This document shows positions 39,133 through 49,040 of a DNA stretch of 61,969 bases, one piece after another (position 1 is the first letter of the stretch; every line of letters starts with the position of its first letter). Source of the stretch: Actinomycetota bacterium. Its GTDB lineage: Bacteria; Actinomycetota; Acidimicrobiia; IMCC26256; JAENVU01. Location of the stretch: contig VGBT01000014.1 of NCBI GenBank assembly GCA_016870395.1, positions 1 to 61,969 of the forward strand. Reading direction: 5' to 3'. The position numbers were made by a program, and so were the translations under genes. Under the pieces are notes generated by a model. The model searched no databases, was not told the origin of the DNA, and saw only the letters and a program-made list of their open reading frames with translations.

Positions 39133-40950
39133 TCAGATACGGTAGTGGGCGCGGTCCTCGATCGGGCCGTTGCCCCGGCTCAGGTGCGCGGCCGTGTTCA
39201 CGAGGCAGACGTGCGTGAACGCCTGGGGGAAGTTCCCGAGCTGGCGGTCTGCGGCCGGGTCCCACTCCTCGGCGAGCAGACCGACGTCGTTCGTCAGCCC
39301 GAGCAGCCGTTCGAACAGCGCGCGCGCGTCGTTCTCCCGACCGATGAGCGCGTAGCAGTCGGCCAGCCAGAACGAGCACGGGAGGAACGCGCCTTCGCCC
39401 TTGGGGAGCCCGTCGACGTCACCATCCGGCTGGGTCTGGTAGCGGAGCACGAACCCGTCGTCGAGGAGATCGCGCTCGATGGCGCGCACCGTACTCACGA
39501 CGCGGGGGTCGTCGCCGGGGAGGAACCCGACGAGCGGTGCCATGAGCACCGCGGCGTCGAGCTGCTTGGAGCCGTACGCCTGGGTGAACGCGCCGAGCTC
39601 GGGGTCCCAGCCCTCGGCGCAGATCTGGGCATGGATCTCGTCGCGCACCTGTCCCCAGTGCGCCGCGGGACCCCTCAGCCCGAACTCCTCGACGTTGCGC
39701 ACCGCCCGATCGAACGCGAGCCAGGCCATCACCTTGGAGTGCACGAAGTGCTGGCGCGGTCCGCGGACCTCCCAGATCCCGTCGTCGGGGTGACGCCACT
39801 TGTCCTCGAGGCAGCCGAGGAGCGCGGTCTCGAGTTCCCACGAGTCGTGGTGGCTCCCGAGCTCGGGAATGAGCCGACGGGTCCGGTAGAGGGTCGCGAG
39901 CACCTCGCCGTACACGTCGAGCTGGAACTGCTCGCTCGCGGCGTTGCCCACGCGCACGGGCGCCGAGGCCTCGTACCCCGGTAGCCAGTCGAGCTCGAGC
40001 TCGGTGAGGCGGCGTTCACCGGCGGCGCCGTACATGATCTGGAGGTCCTCGGGTGAGCCGGCGACCGCGCGCAGCAGCCAGTCGCGCCAGGCCAGCGCCT
40101 CCTCGGTGTAGCCCCCGACGGTGAGCGAGAACAGCGTCAGCGTCGCGTCGCGCAGCCAGCAGAAACGGTAGTCCCAGTTGCGGACACTGCCGATCCACTC
40201 CGGCAGAGATGTCGTCGGCGCGGCCACGATCCCACCGGTCGGCCCGTACGTCAGCGCCTTGAGGGTGATGAGCGACCGCATCACCGAGTCGCGCCACTCG
40301 CCTTCGTAGGTGCACTGCGACGACCAGCGGTGCCACCAACTGGTCGTCTCGCGCACCGTACGCTCCGCATCGCCGAGGCGGGGTGGCGGCTCGTGCGACG
40401 GGTGATACGCGAGCACGAACGGCACCTTCTGGCCCGCCTCCACGACAAAGTCGGCGACCGTCGCGTCGTCGGCACCGTGGGTCTGCACGGGCGTGCGCAA
40501 GAGCATGGCATCGGGTCCGGCGACCACGCGCAGGTCGCCGTCGCGGCGTTCGACCCATGGCACGATCGACCCGTAGTCGAAGCGGATCCGCAGGTCCATG
40601 TGCATCGGCACACGCCCGGAGAGTCCCTCGACCAAGCGCACCACGTCGACGGTCCGTTTCCGGATCGGCATGCAGTCGGTGATCTTCACGTCGCCGTCGT
40701 CGGTACGGAAGACGGTCTCGAGCACGAGCGTGTCAGGCAGGTAGCGCCGCTCGATCGAATGGATGCCGCCGGCCGGGGCGATCTTCCAGAATCCGTGGTC
40801 GGGGCGGCCGAGCAGCGCGGAGAACACGGCGCCCGAGTCGAAGCGCGGCATGCACATCCAGTCGATCGAACCGTCGCGACCCACGAGCGCCGCCGTCTGC
40901 GTGTCGCCGATCAGCGCGTAGTCCTCGATCCGCAGCGTCTGATGTTTCAT
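39133..40950 (-). CDS. glycoside hydrolase family 15 protein (glucoamylase / trehalase)
   Basis: A 605-residue inverting alpha-glucosidase of the GH15 family; actinobacterial members include trehalases and glucoamylases. Signatures: IEDYALIGDTQTAALVGRDGSIDWMCMPRFDS at the N-terminus, WDYRFCWLRDATLTL with the substrate-binding Arg-Asp, and EEWDPA near 570 with the catalytic base Glu. ATG at 40950 is preceded by AGGA. The same frame is open further upstream, but without similarity. It is the third gene of a minus-strand group with DUF2207 and DUF1844. Substrate cannot be decided from sequence. Confidence 0.93.
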   Translation of the reverse strand: MKHQTLRIEDYALIGDTQTAALVGRDGSIDWMCMPRFDSGAVFSALLGRPDHGFWKIAPAGGIHSIERRYLPDTLVLETVFRTDDGDVKITDCMPIRKRTVDVVRLVEGLSGRVPMHMDLRIRFDYGSIVPWVERRDGDLRVVAGPDAMLLRTPVQTHGADDATVADFVVEAGQKVPFVLAYHPSHEPPPRLGDAERTVRETTSWWHRWSSQCTYEGEWRDSVMRSLITLKALTYGPTGGIVAAPTTSLPEWIGSVRNWDYRFCWLRDATLTLFSLTVGGYTEEALAWRDWLLRAVAGSPEDLQIMYGAAGERRLTELELDWLPGYEASAPVRVGNAASEQFQLDVYGEVLATLYRTRRLIPELGSHHDSWELETALLGCLEDKWRHPDDGIWEVRGPRQHFVHSKVMAWLAFDRAVRNVEEFGLRGPAAHWGQVRDEIHAQICAEGWDPELGAFTQAYGSKQLDAAVLMAPLVGFLPGDDPRVVSTVRAIERDLLDDGFVLRYQTQPDGDVDGLPKGEGAFLPCSFWLADCYALIGRENDARALFERLLGLTNDVGLLAEEWDPAADRQLGNFPQAFTHVCLVNTAAHLSRGNGPIEDRAHYRI

Positions 40951-40984
40951 CGTCGTCCTGTCTCGATCCGTCGGGAACCGGAAT

Positions 40985-42760
40985 TTACCCGGCGCCGATC
41001 CCGCCTCCGCCCCCGCCGCCGCCACCACCACCCGAGAAGCCTCCCCCACTCCCGGAGCCGCTCGACGCCGGCGTGAACGCGGCGACCGAGGCGCTCGCGA
41101 ACCCGACACCGAAGCTCCCGATCCCGCCGACCCCGGCGGCCGGACGCAGGGGGATCCACCACCGCGCGTACCGCGGGGTCTCCTCGGCGGGCAGACGCAT
41201 CGCGATCCCCTGGGCGAGCTCGTCACTCACGCCGAGCGCGACGGCATACACGAGGTACCGCTCCCAGAGTGCCAGGTGGCCCGCGGGTGCCTCGTCGAGC
41301 GCGGAGAAGTCGTGCAGGTAGCGGCGCACGCCCTGCCACTCGGCCCAGCGTCGCTGGCCGCGCGCGCTGCGCTGGCGCATCAGGGGAGTGAGGGCGAGCT
41401 GGGCGGCCGCCCAGGCCACGGCGACGATCCCGGAAACGTATGCGCGCGCGCCGATGGCGGCCACACCGACGAGCCCGACCACGAGCGCGATCGCGACGTT
41501 GAACACGAACGGAGCGGCTCGGCCGCCGTTGACGTACTTGCGGATCCGCAGATCCGACGCGACGTTCGACTGGAACGAGCGCCAGAACGCCTGTGACTCC
41601 TTCTGGTGTGCGCCCGCGTGACGGGTGATCTCGGACTGCGTCGTGACGCTGCCGGTCGCGAAGATCTGCTCGAGCGCGCGCTCCTCGTACCGCCGGAGCT
41701 CGCCGACGTCCGGCTCGAGCTCGGTGCGCTCAAACCGGTAGTCGCTCCTGTCGGGGAGCAGGAACCGGTCTTCGGTCGTCTCGGCAATGGTGAGGTAGCC
41801 ACGCTGAGCGAGGTCGATCACGGTCGCGGAGAACGCGGTCGGACGCACCCGTCCCCAGGCCATCAGCGCGTCGACGACCGCCGGTGGGTCGTCCGGCAGC
41901 TCGCGCACGTACTCGCCGATGTCGGTCGGCGTCGCCGGTTCACGGCCCCATCGCCGCCACACGAGGAAGAACCCGAGCATCCCGAGCAGCGTCAGCAGCG
42001 CTGCGACCACCGTGAGCAGGTCACGCCGGTCCTCGGTCTCGCGGGCCGCCTCGGCGTCGGCACGGCGCCGCGCGTTGGCGGCGTCGGCCCAGGCCTGCTC
42101 TTGCCCGAGGATCGTCGCCAGCCGTGCCGGGCTCGTCACCGCGAGCGCAGGGAGTCGATCGCGAGGGACCGCGACCCTCCCTTCGACGAACGTCCCCTGA
42201 GCGACGTCATTCGCGCGCCAGTCGACGGTGTCGGCACCGACGTCGACGACGCCGTTCAGCGGACCGTGGCCCCACGCGCGCAGCTCGCCGGCACCCGGCG
42301 GGACGGCAAGCGTGGCCGTGACCGTGCCGATCTGCGGGTGGTCCTCGCCGACCCACTTCCAGTACAGCTCCGCGACGTCGGGTCCGACCGCCACCGCGCC
42401 GGTGACCGTGTAGGCGACGTCGAAGGTGCGCTGCTCGTCGGTGGCGTCGAAGAACCACTGGAGGTTGTAGGGGTCGCCGGCATGCACGAGCGCGGCGCCG
42501 TGCTCGTGCACCGAGACGTCTGTGAGGGTGTACGGGCCGACGGGGATCGGCCGGGTCCCGTACGAGAAGGTGCCGGTGAAGTCGTAGGTGATGTGCTCGA
42601 CGACGCGCATCGACCCGTCGGCGCGCAGCTCGGCCTCGACCTCGACGCGGGGGACCGAGAACGACTTCTGCGGGAAGACCTCACGGGCGACCCAGCCGCC
42701 GGCGATCAGCAGGGCGACGAAGAGCGCGAATCCCGCCGAGCCCCAGTAGCGGCGGCTCAC
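40985..42760 (-). CDS. DUF2207 domain-containing membrane protein
   Basis: A 591-residue predicted membrane protein. N-terminal helix (about 6-24), then an extracytoplasmic beta-rich DUF2207 domain (VEVEAELRADGSMRVVEHITYDF), a second membrane helix near 250-270 with VAALLTLLGMLGFFLVW, a cytoplasmic region with a winged-helix look (ATVIDLAQRGYLTIAET), two more helices near 440-480, and a Gly-rich tail of SGGG repeats. GTG at 42760 overlaps the DUF1844 stop. Function unknown. Confidence 0.85.
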   Translation of the reverse strand: MSRRYWGSAGFALFVALLIAGGWVAREVFPQKSFSVPRVEVEAELRADGSMRVVEHITYDFTGTFSYGTRPIPVGPYTLTDVSVHEHGAALVHAGDPYNLQWFFDATDEQRTFDVAYTVTGAVAVGPDVAELYWKWVGEDHPQIGTVTATLAVPPGAGELRAWGHGPLNGVVDVGADTVDWRANDVAQGTFVEGRVAVPRDRLPALAVTSPARLATILGQEQAWADAANARRRADAEAARETEDRRDLLTVVAALLTLLGMLGFFLVWRRWGREPATPTDIGEYVRELPDDPPAVVDALMAWGRVRPTAFSATVIDLAQRGYLTIAETTEDRFLLPDRSDYRFERTELEPDVGELRRYEERALEQIFATGSVTTQSEITRHAGAHQKESQAFWRSFQSNVASDLRIRKYVNGGRAAPFVFNVAIALVVGLVGVAAIGARAYVSGIVAVAWAAAQLALTPLMRQRSARGQRRWAEWQGVRRYLHDFSALDEAPAGHLALWERYLVYAVALGVSDELAQGIAMRLPAEETPRYARWWIPLRPAAGVGGIGSFGVGFASASVAAFTPASSGSGSGGGFSGGGGGGGGGGGIGAG

Positions 42761-43182
42761 GAGCTCGAATCGTCCTCCGCGGGTTGGTCGGCCCCCCGCG
42801 CGCCCTGGGAAGCGACCTCCACGTAGGCGAGTCGCAGCTGGGCGACCCCCTGGCGGAGGGGCTCGGCGTTCGGGGCCAGCCGGTCGCCCAGGCCCTCGGA
42901 CAGCGCGGCCATCGCGTCGAGGGCCAGGCCGGCCTGCGCGAGCGACCCGGGACGCTCGGCGGCCAGGCCGAGGTGCAGCACGCAGATCTCCTGGAGCTCG
43001 ACCGCGAACTGGGTGACGATCGCCTCGACGGGTGTCGTCGCCAGGCGGGCGAGCATCTCCCGCAGCTCGGCGGGGTCGAGCTGCTCCGGCTCGCCGGGCG
43101 GTCCGTCCGGCGAGCCGCCCGGCGCGGGGGCCGCTCCCGGGCCGACCGGTTCTTCTCCGTACGGTGTCCAGAGGCTGCTCAT
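42757..43182 (-). CDS. DUF1844 family protein
   Basis: A 141-residue soluble protein. The Pro- and Gly-rich N-terminus is followed by a helical core (LHLGLAAERPGSLAQAG, LDAMAALSEGLGDRLAPN) that resembles DUF1844 proteins. ATG at 43182 with AAAGGA upstream; GTG at 43200 is also in frame. It is divergent from infC across about 300 nt. No function can be assigned. Confidence 0.72.
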   Translation of the reverse strand: MSSLWTPYGEEPVGPGAAPAPGGSPDGPPGEPEQLDPAELREMLARLATTPVEAIVTQFAVELQEICVLHLGLAAERPGSLAQAGLALDAMAALSEGLGDRLAPNAEPLRQGVAQLRLAYVEVASQGARGADQPAEDDSSS

Positions 43183-43482
43183 CGAGGTGTATCCTTTCAC
43201 GACAACTCAGTTGGGAAGTGGGACGTCTCCCGGTGCCGTGTGAGCGGCGCCCCGGCGCCCCCACCCGGCCGGGCCGGCAGTCTCCGATCCTCACCCAGGT
43301 CGGAGGGCGCCGGGCGCCGCGTCCGGGTCGTCCTCTTCGACCGGCCCCAACCGGTCGGCGGGCCTCGGCCCGGCGGTGGACGCTTCCCGGTGTCCACCGT
43401 TCTCGCGTGCGGGTCGGTGGCCAGACCACCAGCCGTTCCGGGTTCCCCGGGGCGGGCCCCGAGTCGAAGAGGTGATGCCAAC
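43183..43482 (+). ncRNA. structured infC leader region, no gene seen
   Basis: This 300-nt stretch has no supported gene. It holds tandem perfect hairpins: GACCGG-CCGGTC (43339-43356), CGGTGGAC-GTCCACCG (43374-43399) and GGTGG-CCACC (43416-43430). The infC-rpmI-rplT operon is feedback-regulated by L20 in other bacteria through leader RNA; whether this leader does the same is unknown. Confidence 0.4.
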
Positions 43483-44091
43483 ATCGCAGCCGCGGACGAA
43501 GCACGGATCAACGACCGCATCCGGGCCCGGGAGGTCCTGCTGATAGCCGAGGACGGCGATCAGCTGGGCATCCGACCTCTCCCTCAGGCGCTCGCGACCG
43601 CCAAGGAGCAGGATCTGGATCTGGTGGAGGTCGCGCCCAACGCCAACCCACCCGTGTGCCGGATCATGGACTACCGGCGGTGGCAGTACGAGCAGCAGCA
43701 GCGGCGCAAGGAGTCGCGACGCAAGGCGACCAACGTCGTCATCAAGGAGATGAAGTACCGGCCCAAGATCGACGGCCACGACTACGAGACCAAGACCCGG
43801 AAGGTGCAGTCCTTCCTCGGTGGCGGCAACAAGGTCAAGGTCACGATCATGTTCCGGGGGCGTGAGATGGCCCATCCGGAGCTCGGGCGCAAGATCCTCG
43901 ACCGCATCGCGCAGGACGTCTCGGAGATCGCGGTGGTCGAGATGGCGCCGCGCCAGGACGGCCGCAACATGACGATGGTGCTGAACCCGACGGTGAGAAG
44001 ACCGAAATCGACCAAGTCGGCGCCCGAGGGCGTGGGAGCCGAAGTCGCCGAGACCCCGCCGGACGCCACCGGTACGCCAGCAGGAGCCTGA
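43483..44091 (+). CDS. infC: translation initiation factor IF-3 (probable ATC start)
   Basis: Controls start-codon choice on the 30S subunit. The 202-residue protein has [13 protein letters not shown] at the N-terminus, [20 protein letters not shown], the basic linker and [17 protein letters not shown] near the C-terminal domain. No ATG, GTG or TTG fits. The ATC at 43483 (in [10 protein letters not shown]) is in frame with AGAGGTG at 43469-43475, 7 nt upstream, so it is the likely start. IF-3 autoregulates its own rare start codon in other bacteria. C-terminal tail is Pro/Ala-rich. Confidence 0.88.
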   Translation: MAAADEARINDRIRAREVLLIAEDGDQLGIRPLPQALATAKEQDLDLVEVAPNANPPVCRIMDYRRWQYEQQQRRKESRRKATNVVIKEMKYRPKIDGHDYETKTRKVQSFLGGGNKVKVTIMFRGREMAHPELGRKILDRIAQDVSEIAVVEMAPRQDGRNMTMVLNPTVRRPKSTKSAPEGVGAEVAETPPDATGTPAGA

Positions 44092-44092
44092 G

Positions 44093-44290
44093 ATGCCCAA
44101 GGTCAAGACGCACCGAGGTGCCGCCAAACGCTTCAAGGTCACCGGATCGGGCAAGATCCGGCGGCGCAAGGCCTTTCGCGCCCATCTCCTCGAGCACAAG
44201 CCCACCAAGCGCACGCGCCGGCTCGGTCGCGGCGCCGAGGTGACCGGCGGAGACAAGAAGCACGTCGAGCGACTGCTGGGTCGCGCCTGA
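44093..44290 (+). CDS. rpmI: 50S ribosomal protein bL35
   Basis: A 65-residue basic ribosomal protein: [24 protein letters not shown] is the classic start, followed by [10 protein letters not shown]. It lies between infC and rplT, the standard order. One nucleotide separates it from infC. Confidence 0.98.
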   Translation: MPKVKTHRGAAKRFKVTGSGKIRRRKAFRAHLLEHKPTKRTRRLGRGAEVTGGDKKHVERLLGRA

Positions 44291-44332
44291 TCCGGGCGCG
44301 GTCGACGGGCAGCCCACGAGGGAGACGGACAC

Positions 44333-44695
44333 ATGGCACGCGTCAAGCGCGCAGTTTCGGGAAAGAAGCACCGTCGAGCGATCCTGGCGAAGGCCGAGGG
44401 CTACTCGGGCGCACGCAGCCGTCACCTTCGCGCCGCGAACGAGCAGGTCATGCACTCGGGCCAGTACGCGTTCCGCGACCGTAGGGCGCGAAAGGGCGAG
44501 TTCCGCAAGCTGTGGATCGTCCGCATCAACGCCGCGTGCCGGGAGCAGGGCATCAGCTACTCGCGCTTCATCGCCGGCCTGAAGGCGGCAGAGGTCGACG
44601 TCGACCGCAAGGTGCTGGCCGACCTCGCGGTGCGAGACGCGGCTGCGTTCGGCGCCCTCGTCACCACGGCCCGCGAGGCGCTCGACGCTGCCTAG
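44333..44695 (+). CDS. rplT: 50S ribosomal protein bL20
   Basis: A 120-residue rRNA-binding protein needed for early 50S assembly: [60 protein letters not shown] lies upstream of the ATG. L20 represses its operon in some bacteria. Confidence 0.98.
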   Translation: MARVKRAVSGKKHRRAILAKAEGYSGARSRHLRAANEQVMHSGQYAFRDRRARKGEFRKLWIVRINAACREQGISYSRFIAGLKAAEVDVDRKVLADLAVRDAAAFGALVTTAREALDAA

Positions 44696-44699
44696 GAAG

Positions 44700-45503
44700 G
44701 TGACGCGAGACGAACCCGCGCTCGGGCCGCGGCACCACGAGGTCAAGCGGCTGCGGGCGCTGTTGCGCGACCGCGGGGCGCGCCGTACCGAGGAGGCGTT
44801 CGTACTGGAGGGGCCGCGCCTGGTCGCCGACGCGCTTCGCCGAGGTGCTCCGATCGAGACCCTCTACCTCGGTCCGGGTGCCAAGACCGCGTTCGCGGCA
44901 CCCGTGGCCGACGCTCGCGCTGCGGGAATCCGGGTGTGCGAGCTCAAGGAGGGCGTGCTCGAGAAGGTCGGGACGACACGCACGCCCCAGCCCGTGCTCG
45001 CGGTCTCGCCGATCCCGCGGCGCGTCACCGATCTTCGGACTGGGGGCGTCGTCATGGTGCTCGTCGGCGTGGCCGACCCGGGGAACCTGGGGACGCTGCT
45101 GCGCAGCGCCGAGGCCGCAGCTGTGGGGTTGGTGCTCTGCTGCGGGGAGACCGTCGACGCCTTCAACCCGAAGACCGTTCGCTCGTCGGCGGGCGCGATC
45201 TTCGGCGTGCCGGTGGTCGAGGATGCCGACCCGGTCCACGCACTCGGGATGCTGGGCGCCGCGGGGTACCGGCGGATCGGGACCGTCGCGACCGGCGGCC
45301 GTAGGTACACCGATGCCGACCTCGGGGGCGCGATCGCGATCGTGCTCGGCAGCGAGGCGCACGGCTTGCCCGAGGGCGTCGCCGATCGGCTCGACGAACG
45401 AGTGACGATCCCGATGGCGGGCGCGCTCGAGAGCCTCAACCTGGCGGTGGCGGGGAGCGTGCTGTGCTTCGAGGCGGCCCGTCAGCGCGCCGCGACTCGA
45501 TGA
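44700..45503 (+). CDS. TrmH/SpoU-family RNA 2'-O-methyltransferase
   Basis: A SAM-dependent 2'-O-methyltransferase with the deep knot fold. The 267-residue protein has a substrate-binding N-terminal domain (EEAFVLEGPRLVADAL) and the SPOUT motifs: GVADPGNLGTLLRSAEAA (motif 1 with N-x-G and Arg), IVLGSEAHGLPEGV (motif 2) and IPMAGALESLNLAVAGSVL (motif 3). The rRNA or tRNA target is not known. GTG at 44700 is 5 nt after rplT. Confidence 0.92.
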   Translation: MTRDEPALGPRHHEVKRLRALLRDRGARRTEEAFVLEGPRLVADALRRGAPIETLYLGPGAKTAFAAPVADARAAGIRVCELKEGVLEKVGTTRTPQPVLAVSPIPRRVTDLRTGGVVMVLVGVADPGNLGTLLRSAEAAAVGLVLCCGETVDAFNPKTVRSSAGAIFGVPVVEDADPVHALGMLGAAGYRRIGTVATGGRRYTDADLGGAIAIVLGSEAHGLPEGVADRLDERVTIPMAGALESLNLAVAGSVLCFEAARQRAATR

Positions 45504-45509
45504 CCCACC

Positions 45510-45560
45510 CGTTCTCGGAACGATTCGGGCCCTATGGCGGCCCCGAGCGTGCCGAGAACG
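45510..45560. repeat. family A structured palindrome, copy 3
   Basis: Outer stem CGTTCTCGG (45510-45518) / CCGAGAACG (45552-45560), perfect 9 bp. Inner stem around TCGGG (45525-45529) / CCCGA (45542-45546) with CC/GG pairs inside and a central CTATGGC. It closely resembles copy 4 at 49446: both share CTCGGAACGATTCGGGCCC and GAGCGTGCCGAG while their outer ends differ in compensating pairs. It lies between trmH and pheS. Confidence 0.78.
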
Positions 45561-45603
45561 TGCGGGTTCAGGGTCCGCCGGCTCTCTAGACTCCTGGCGT
45601 CCC

Positions 45604-46641
45604 ATGACCACGGATCCCGCGACCGACCCCGCCGCCGAGCTCGACCTCGACGCCGCCCGCGCGGCGATCGCCGCCGCGACCACCGCCGACGAGCTCGACG
45701 AGCTGCGCCGGCGGTTCCTCGGCAAGAAGGGCCTGGTTGCCCGGGCCAAGGAGTCGATCAAGACGCTGGCTCCGGATCAGCGCCCTGCCGTCGGCCGGGC
45801 GGTGAGCACGTACAGCGCGGCGGTGGAGGAAGCGCTCGGGGCCCGCGCCGCCGGCCTCGGGCCGGCCGAGGTCGAGGGACCGTCGCTCGACCTCACGCTG
45901 GGAGGGCACGGCCGCCGGCGCGGTCATTCCCACCTCGTCACCCAGTGCCGGCGCGATCTCGAGGACGTGTTCGTGGCGCTGGGCTACCGCGTCGCCGAGG
46001 GCCCGGAGGTCGAGTCCGACTGGTACAACTTCGAGGCCCTCAACTTCCCACGGGGGCACCCGGCACGGGCGATGCAGGACACGCTCTACGTCGATCTCGG
46101 CGAGCCCGAGCAGGTTCTGTTGCGCACCCACACCTCACCGGTCCAGATCCGGGTGATGGAGTCCCAGCCCCCGCCGATCTACTGCGTGATGCCCGGGCGC
46201 ACCTACCGCAACGAGACGCCCTCGCCGCGGAACTCGCCGGTCTTCCACCAGATCGAGGGACTGGCTGTAGACCGCGGCCTCACCTTCGGGGACCTCGCGG
46301 GCACCATCGAGGCGTTCACCAGCGCCTACTTCGGTCAGCGGGTGCGCTCGCGCCTGCTGCCGTCGTTCTTCCCGTTCACCGAGCCTTCGGCCGAGTTCGC
46401 GCTGAGCTGCGTGTTCTGTGACGGATCGGGTTGCCGAGTGTGCTCGCACACCGGCTGGATCGAGCTCGGCGGCTGCGGGATGGTCGACCCCAACGTCTTC
46501 CGGTCGGTCGGCATCGACCCCGAGGAATACTCCGGCTTCGCGTTCGGGTTCGGGCTGGAGCGCATGCCGATGCTGCGCTACGGCGTGGAGCCCATCAAGA
46601 CCTTCTTCGACAACGACCTCCGCTTCCTCATCCGGTACTAG
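45604..46641 (+). CDS. pheS: phenylalanyl-tRNA synthetase alpha subunit
   Basis: Class II synthetase catalytic subunit, 345 residues. The N-terminal coiled coil (about 15-85) binds tRNA. Motif 2 (VFHQIEGLAVDRG) and motif 3 (GFGLERMPMLRYG near the C-terminus) are present. A Cys-rich segment CVFCDGSGCRVC near 268-279 resembles a small zinc site seen in a subset of PheS proteins. Confidence 0.97.
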   Translation: MTTDPATDPAAELDLDAARAAIAAATTADELDELRRRFLGKKGLVARAKESIKTLAPDQRPAVGRAVSTYSAAVEEALGARAAGLGPAEVEGPSLDLTLGGHGRRRGHSHLVTQCRRDLEDVFVALGYRVAEGPEVESDWYNFEALNFPRGHPARAMQDTLYVDLGEPEQVLLRTHTSPVQIRVMESQPPPIYCVMPGRTYRNETPSPRNSPVFHQIEGLAVDRGLTFGDLAGTIEAFTSAYFGQRVRSRLLPSFFPFTEPSAEFALSCVFCDGSGCRVCSHTGWIELGGCGMVDPNVFRSVGIDPEEYSGFAFGFGLERMPMLRYGVEPIKTFFDNDLRFLIRY

Positions 46642-46649
46642 AGGCCACC

Positions 46650-49037
46650 GTGCGCGCGCCGCTCTCCTGGATTCTCGAGTTCGTCCCGATCGACGCGGAG
46701 CCGAGGGTCATCGCCGAGGCTCTCGACCGTCTCGGCCTCGAGGTCGAGGCGATCGACGTCCCGGGGCGCGAGATCGTCGGTGTCCGCGTTGCGAGGGCGC
46801 TCGCGGTCCGCAAGCACCCCAACGCCGACCAGCTCCATCTCGTCGACGTCGACTACGGCGACGGCACGACTACCGTCGTCTGCGGCGCGCCCAACGTCGT
46901 CGCCGGGATGGTCGTGCCCTTCGCGCCCGCCGGAGCGACCTTGCCCGGTGGCTTCACGCTCTCGCGGCGCAAGATCCGCGGTGAGGTCTCCGACGGCATG
47001 CTCTGCTCCGCCAAGGAGCTGGGCCTGGGGGAAGACCACGCCGGCATCCTCACCTTGCCCGTCGACGTCGAGCTCGGCATCGACGTGCGCGACGCGCTCG
47101 GGCTGCGTGACGTCGTGTTCGACCTGTCGATCACCCCCAACCGGCCTGACGCCATGTCGATCGTCGGCGTCGCGCGCGACCTCGCGGCGCACTTCGGCAT
47201 GTCGCTCGAGATCCCGGAGCCGGAGATCACCACGAGCGGCGCCGCCACCGGCGAGTTCGCGACCGTTCTCGTCGACGCACCGGAGCGGTGTCCCCGCTTC
47301 ACCGCACGCCGCATCGAGGTCACGATGGGGGCCTCACCCGACTGGATGCAGCGTCGTCTCGTGCTGGCGGGGATGCGACCGATCTCGAACGTCGTCGACG
47401 TGACCAACTACGTGATGCTCGAGCGCGGTCAGCCGCTCCACGCGTTCGACCTCTCCCGGCTGCGCGGGCGCGGGATCGTGGTCCGCCTGGCGGCGTCGGG
47501 CGAGACCCTCACCACGCTCGACGGCGTGGAGCGCCGGCTGACTCCCGAAGACCTCTTGATCTGCGACGGCGAGCGGCGGGGGCAGGCGATCGCGGGGATC
47601 ATGGGCGGTGCCGAGGCCGAGGTGCACGACGGCACCACCGAGGTCTTCCTCGAGGCCGCGTACTTCGCGCCGATCGGGATCTCGAAGACCTCGAAGCGGC
47701 TCGGGCTTCGGTCCGAGGCGAGCGCGCGCTTCGAGCGCGGGGTCGACCCCAACGGCGTCCTCACCGGCTCGACGCGCGCGGCGCAGCTGCTCGCGGAGGT
47801 CGCGAGCGCCACCGTCGCGCCCGACCCGATCGACGAGTACCCGGCACCGGTCGAGCGGGCGCGGATCTCGGTGCGCACGGCCCGCGTCAACGCCGTCCTC
47901 GGCCTCGACCTTGATGCCGACCGGGTCAAGGACGCACTTCACCCGCTGGGCATCGAGACGGAAGGCGGCCAGGACCTCGTCGCGATCGCGCCGACGTTCC
48001 GGCCCGATTTGGAACGCGAGATCGACGTCATCGAGGAGGTCGCGCGACGCGTTGGCTTCGACGAGATCCCGCGGACGCTCCCGCACACCACCGAGCAAGG
48101 GGGTGGCCTGACGCTCCGCCAGCGCGAGCGTCGCCTCGTGACCGACGTGATGGTCGGGATGGGCGCCTCGGAGGCGATGACGATCCCGCTGATCGCGCCT
48201 GTTGACGTCGCCGCCGTCGGCCTCGATCCGGACGCGACGGTCCGAGCCACCAACGCCTTGCGGGCCGAGGAGCCGGTCCTGCGCCCCGCGATCCTGCCCG
48301 GGCTGCTGCATGCGGTCGCGCACAACGCGGGTCTCGGCTTCACCGACCTGGTGCTCTTCGAGCAGGGCCACGTGTTCCTCCCGCCCCGGCCGGGCGACCT
48401 GCTGCCCGACGAGCGCGACCGGCTCGCGGTCGTGCTCACCGGCACGGTCCAACGGACCCCGGTCGAGGCCGACCGCCCGGTCGATGGCTACGACGCGGTC
48501 GAGCACCTCGAAGCGCTCGTCGCGGCGCTCGAGCTCGCCGACGTCCGGCTCGAGCGCGGTGCGGCTCCGGGGTTCTCTGCGTCGCGATCCGCCGCAATCC
48601 TGGTCGACGGCGTCTCGGTCGGGCATCTGGGTGAGCTCGCATCGGGGGTGGCGGAGGCGTTCGGTGTGCCCACGGTGGTCGTGGCGCTGGAGCTCGACCT
48701 GGATCGCCTGCTCGATGGTGCGCGGCGAGACCGGGCGTTCCGTCCGCTGCCGCGGTTTCCCGCCTCGACGATCGACCTGGCGTTCGTGGCGTCCGAGGAG
48801 GCCGCGGCCGGCGACATGCTGCGCACGCTGCGCGCGGCTGGGGGCGAGCTGCTCGAGGACGTCCGCCCGTTCGACGAGTTCCGAGCTGAGGCACTCGGCC
48901 CGGGCCGGCGCAGCGTGGCGTTCGCGCTCCGATTCCGGGCGCCCGACCGCACCCTGACCGATGCCGAGGTCGCCGAGCTGCGTCAGGCCTGCGTCGACGC
49001 GGTCGCGACCGCGCACGGTGCCGTGCTTCGCTCGTAG
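46650..49037 (+). CDS. pheT: phenylalanyl-tRNA synthetase beta subunit
   Basis: A 795-residue partner of PheS with editing activity. The N-terminal EMAP/tRNA-binding domain (VRVARALAVRKHPNADQLHLV), B3/B4 editing domain (FDLSRLRGRGIVVRLA), B5 domain (RGVDPNGVLTGSTRAAQLL) and the C-terminal anticodon fold (FPASTIDLAFVASEEAAAGDM) appear in order. GTG at 46650 is 8 nt after pheS. Confidence 0.97.
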   Translation: MRAPLSWILEFVPIDAEPRVIAEALDRLGLEVEAIDVPGREIVGVRVARALAVRKHPNADQLHLVDVDYGDGTTTVVCGAPNVVAGMVVPFAPAGATLPGGFTLSRRKIRGEVSDGMLCSAKELGLGEDHAGILTLPVDVELGIDVRDALGLRDVVFDLSITPNRPDAMSIVGVARDLAAHFGMSLEIPEPEITTSGAATGEFATVLVDAPERCPRFTARRIEVTMGASPDWMQRRLVLAGMRPISNVVDVTNYVMLERGQPLHAFDLSRLRGRGIVVRLAASGETLTTLDGVERRLTPEDLLICDGERRGQAIAGIMGGAEAEVHDGTTEVFLEAAYFAPIGISKTSKRLGLRSEASARFERGVDPNGVLTGSTRAAQLLAEVASATVAPDPIDEYPAPVERARISVRTARVNAVLGLDLDADRVKDALHPLGIETEGGQDLVAIAPTFRPDLEREIDVIEEVARRVGFDEIPRTLPHTTEQGGGLTLRQRERRLVTDVMVGMGASEAMTIPLIAPVDVAAVGLDPDATVRATNALRAEEPVLRPAILPGLLHAVAHNAGLGFTDLVLFEQGHVFLPPRPGDLLPDERDRLAVVLTGTVQRTPVEADRPVDGYDAVEHLEALVAALELADVRLERGAAPGFSASRSAAILVDGVSVGHLGELASGVAEAFGVPTVVVALELDLDRLLDGARRDRAFRPLPRFPASTIDLAFVASEEAAAGDMLRTLRAAGGELLEDVRPFDEFRAEALGPGRRSVAFALRFRAPDRTLTDAEVAELRQACVDAVATAHGAVLRS

Positions 49038-49040
49038 CCG

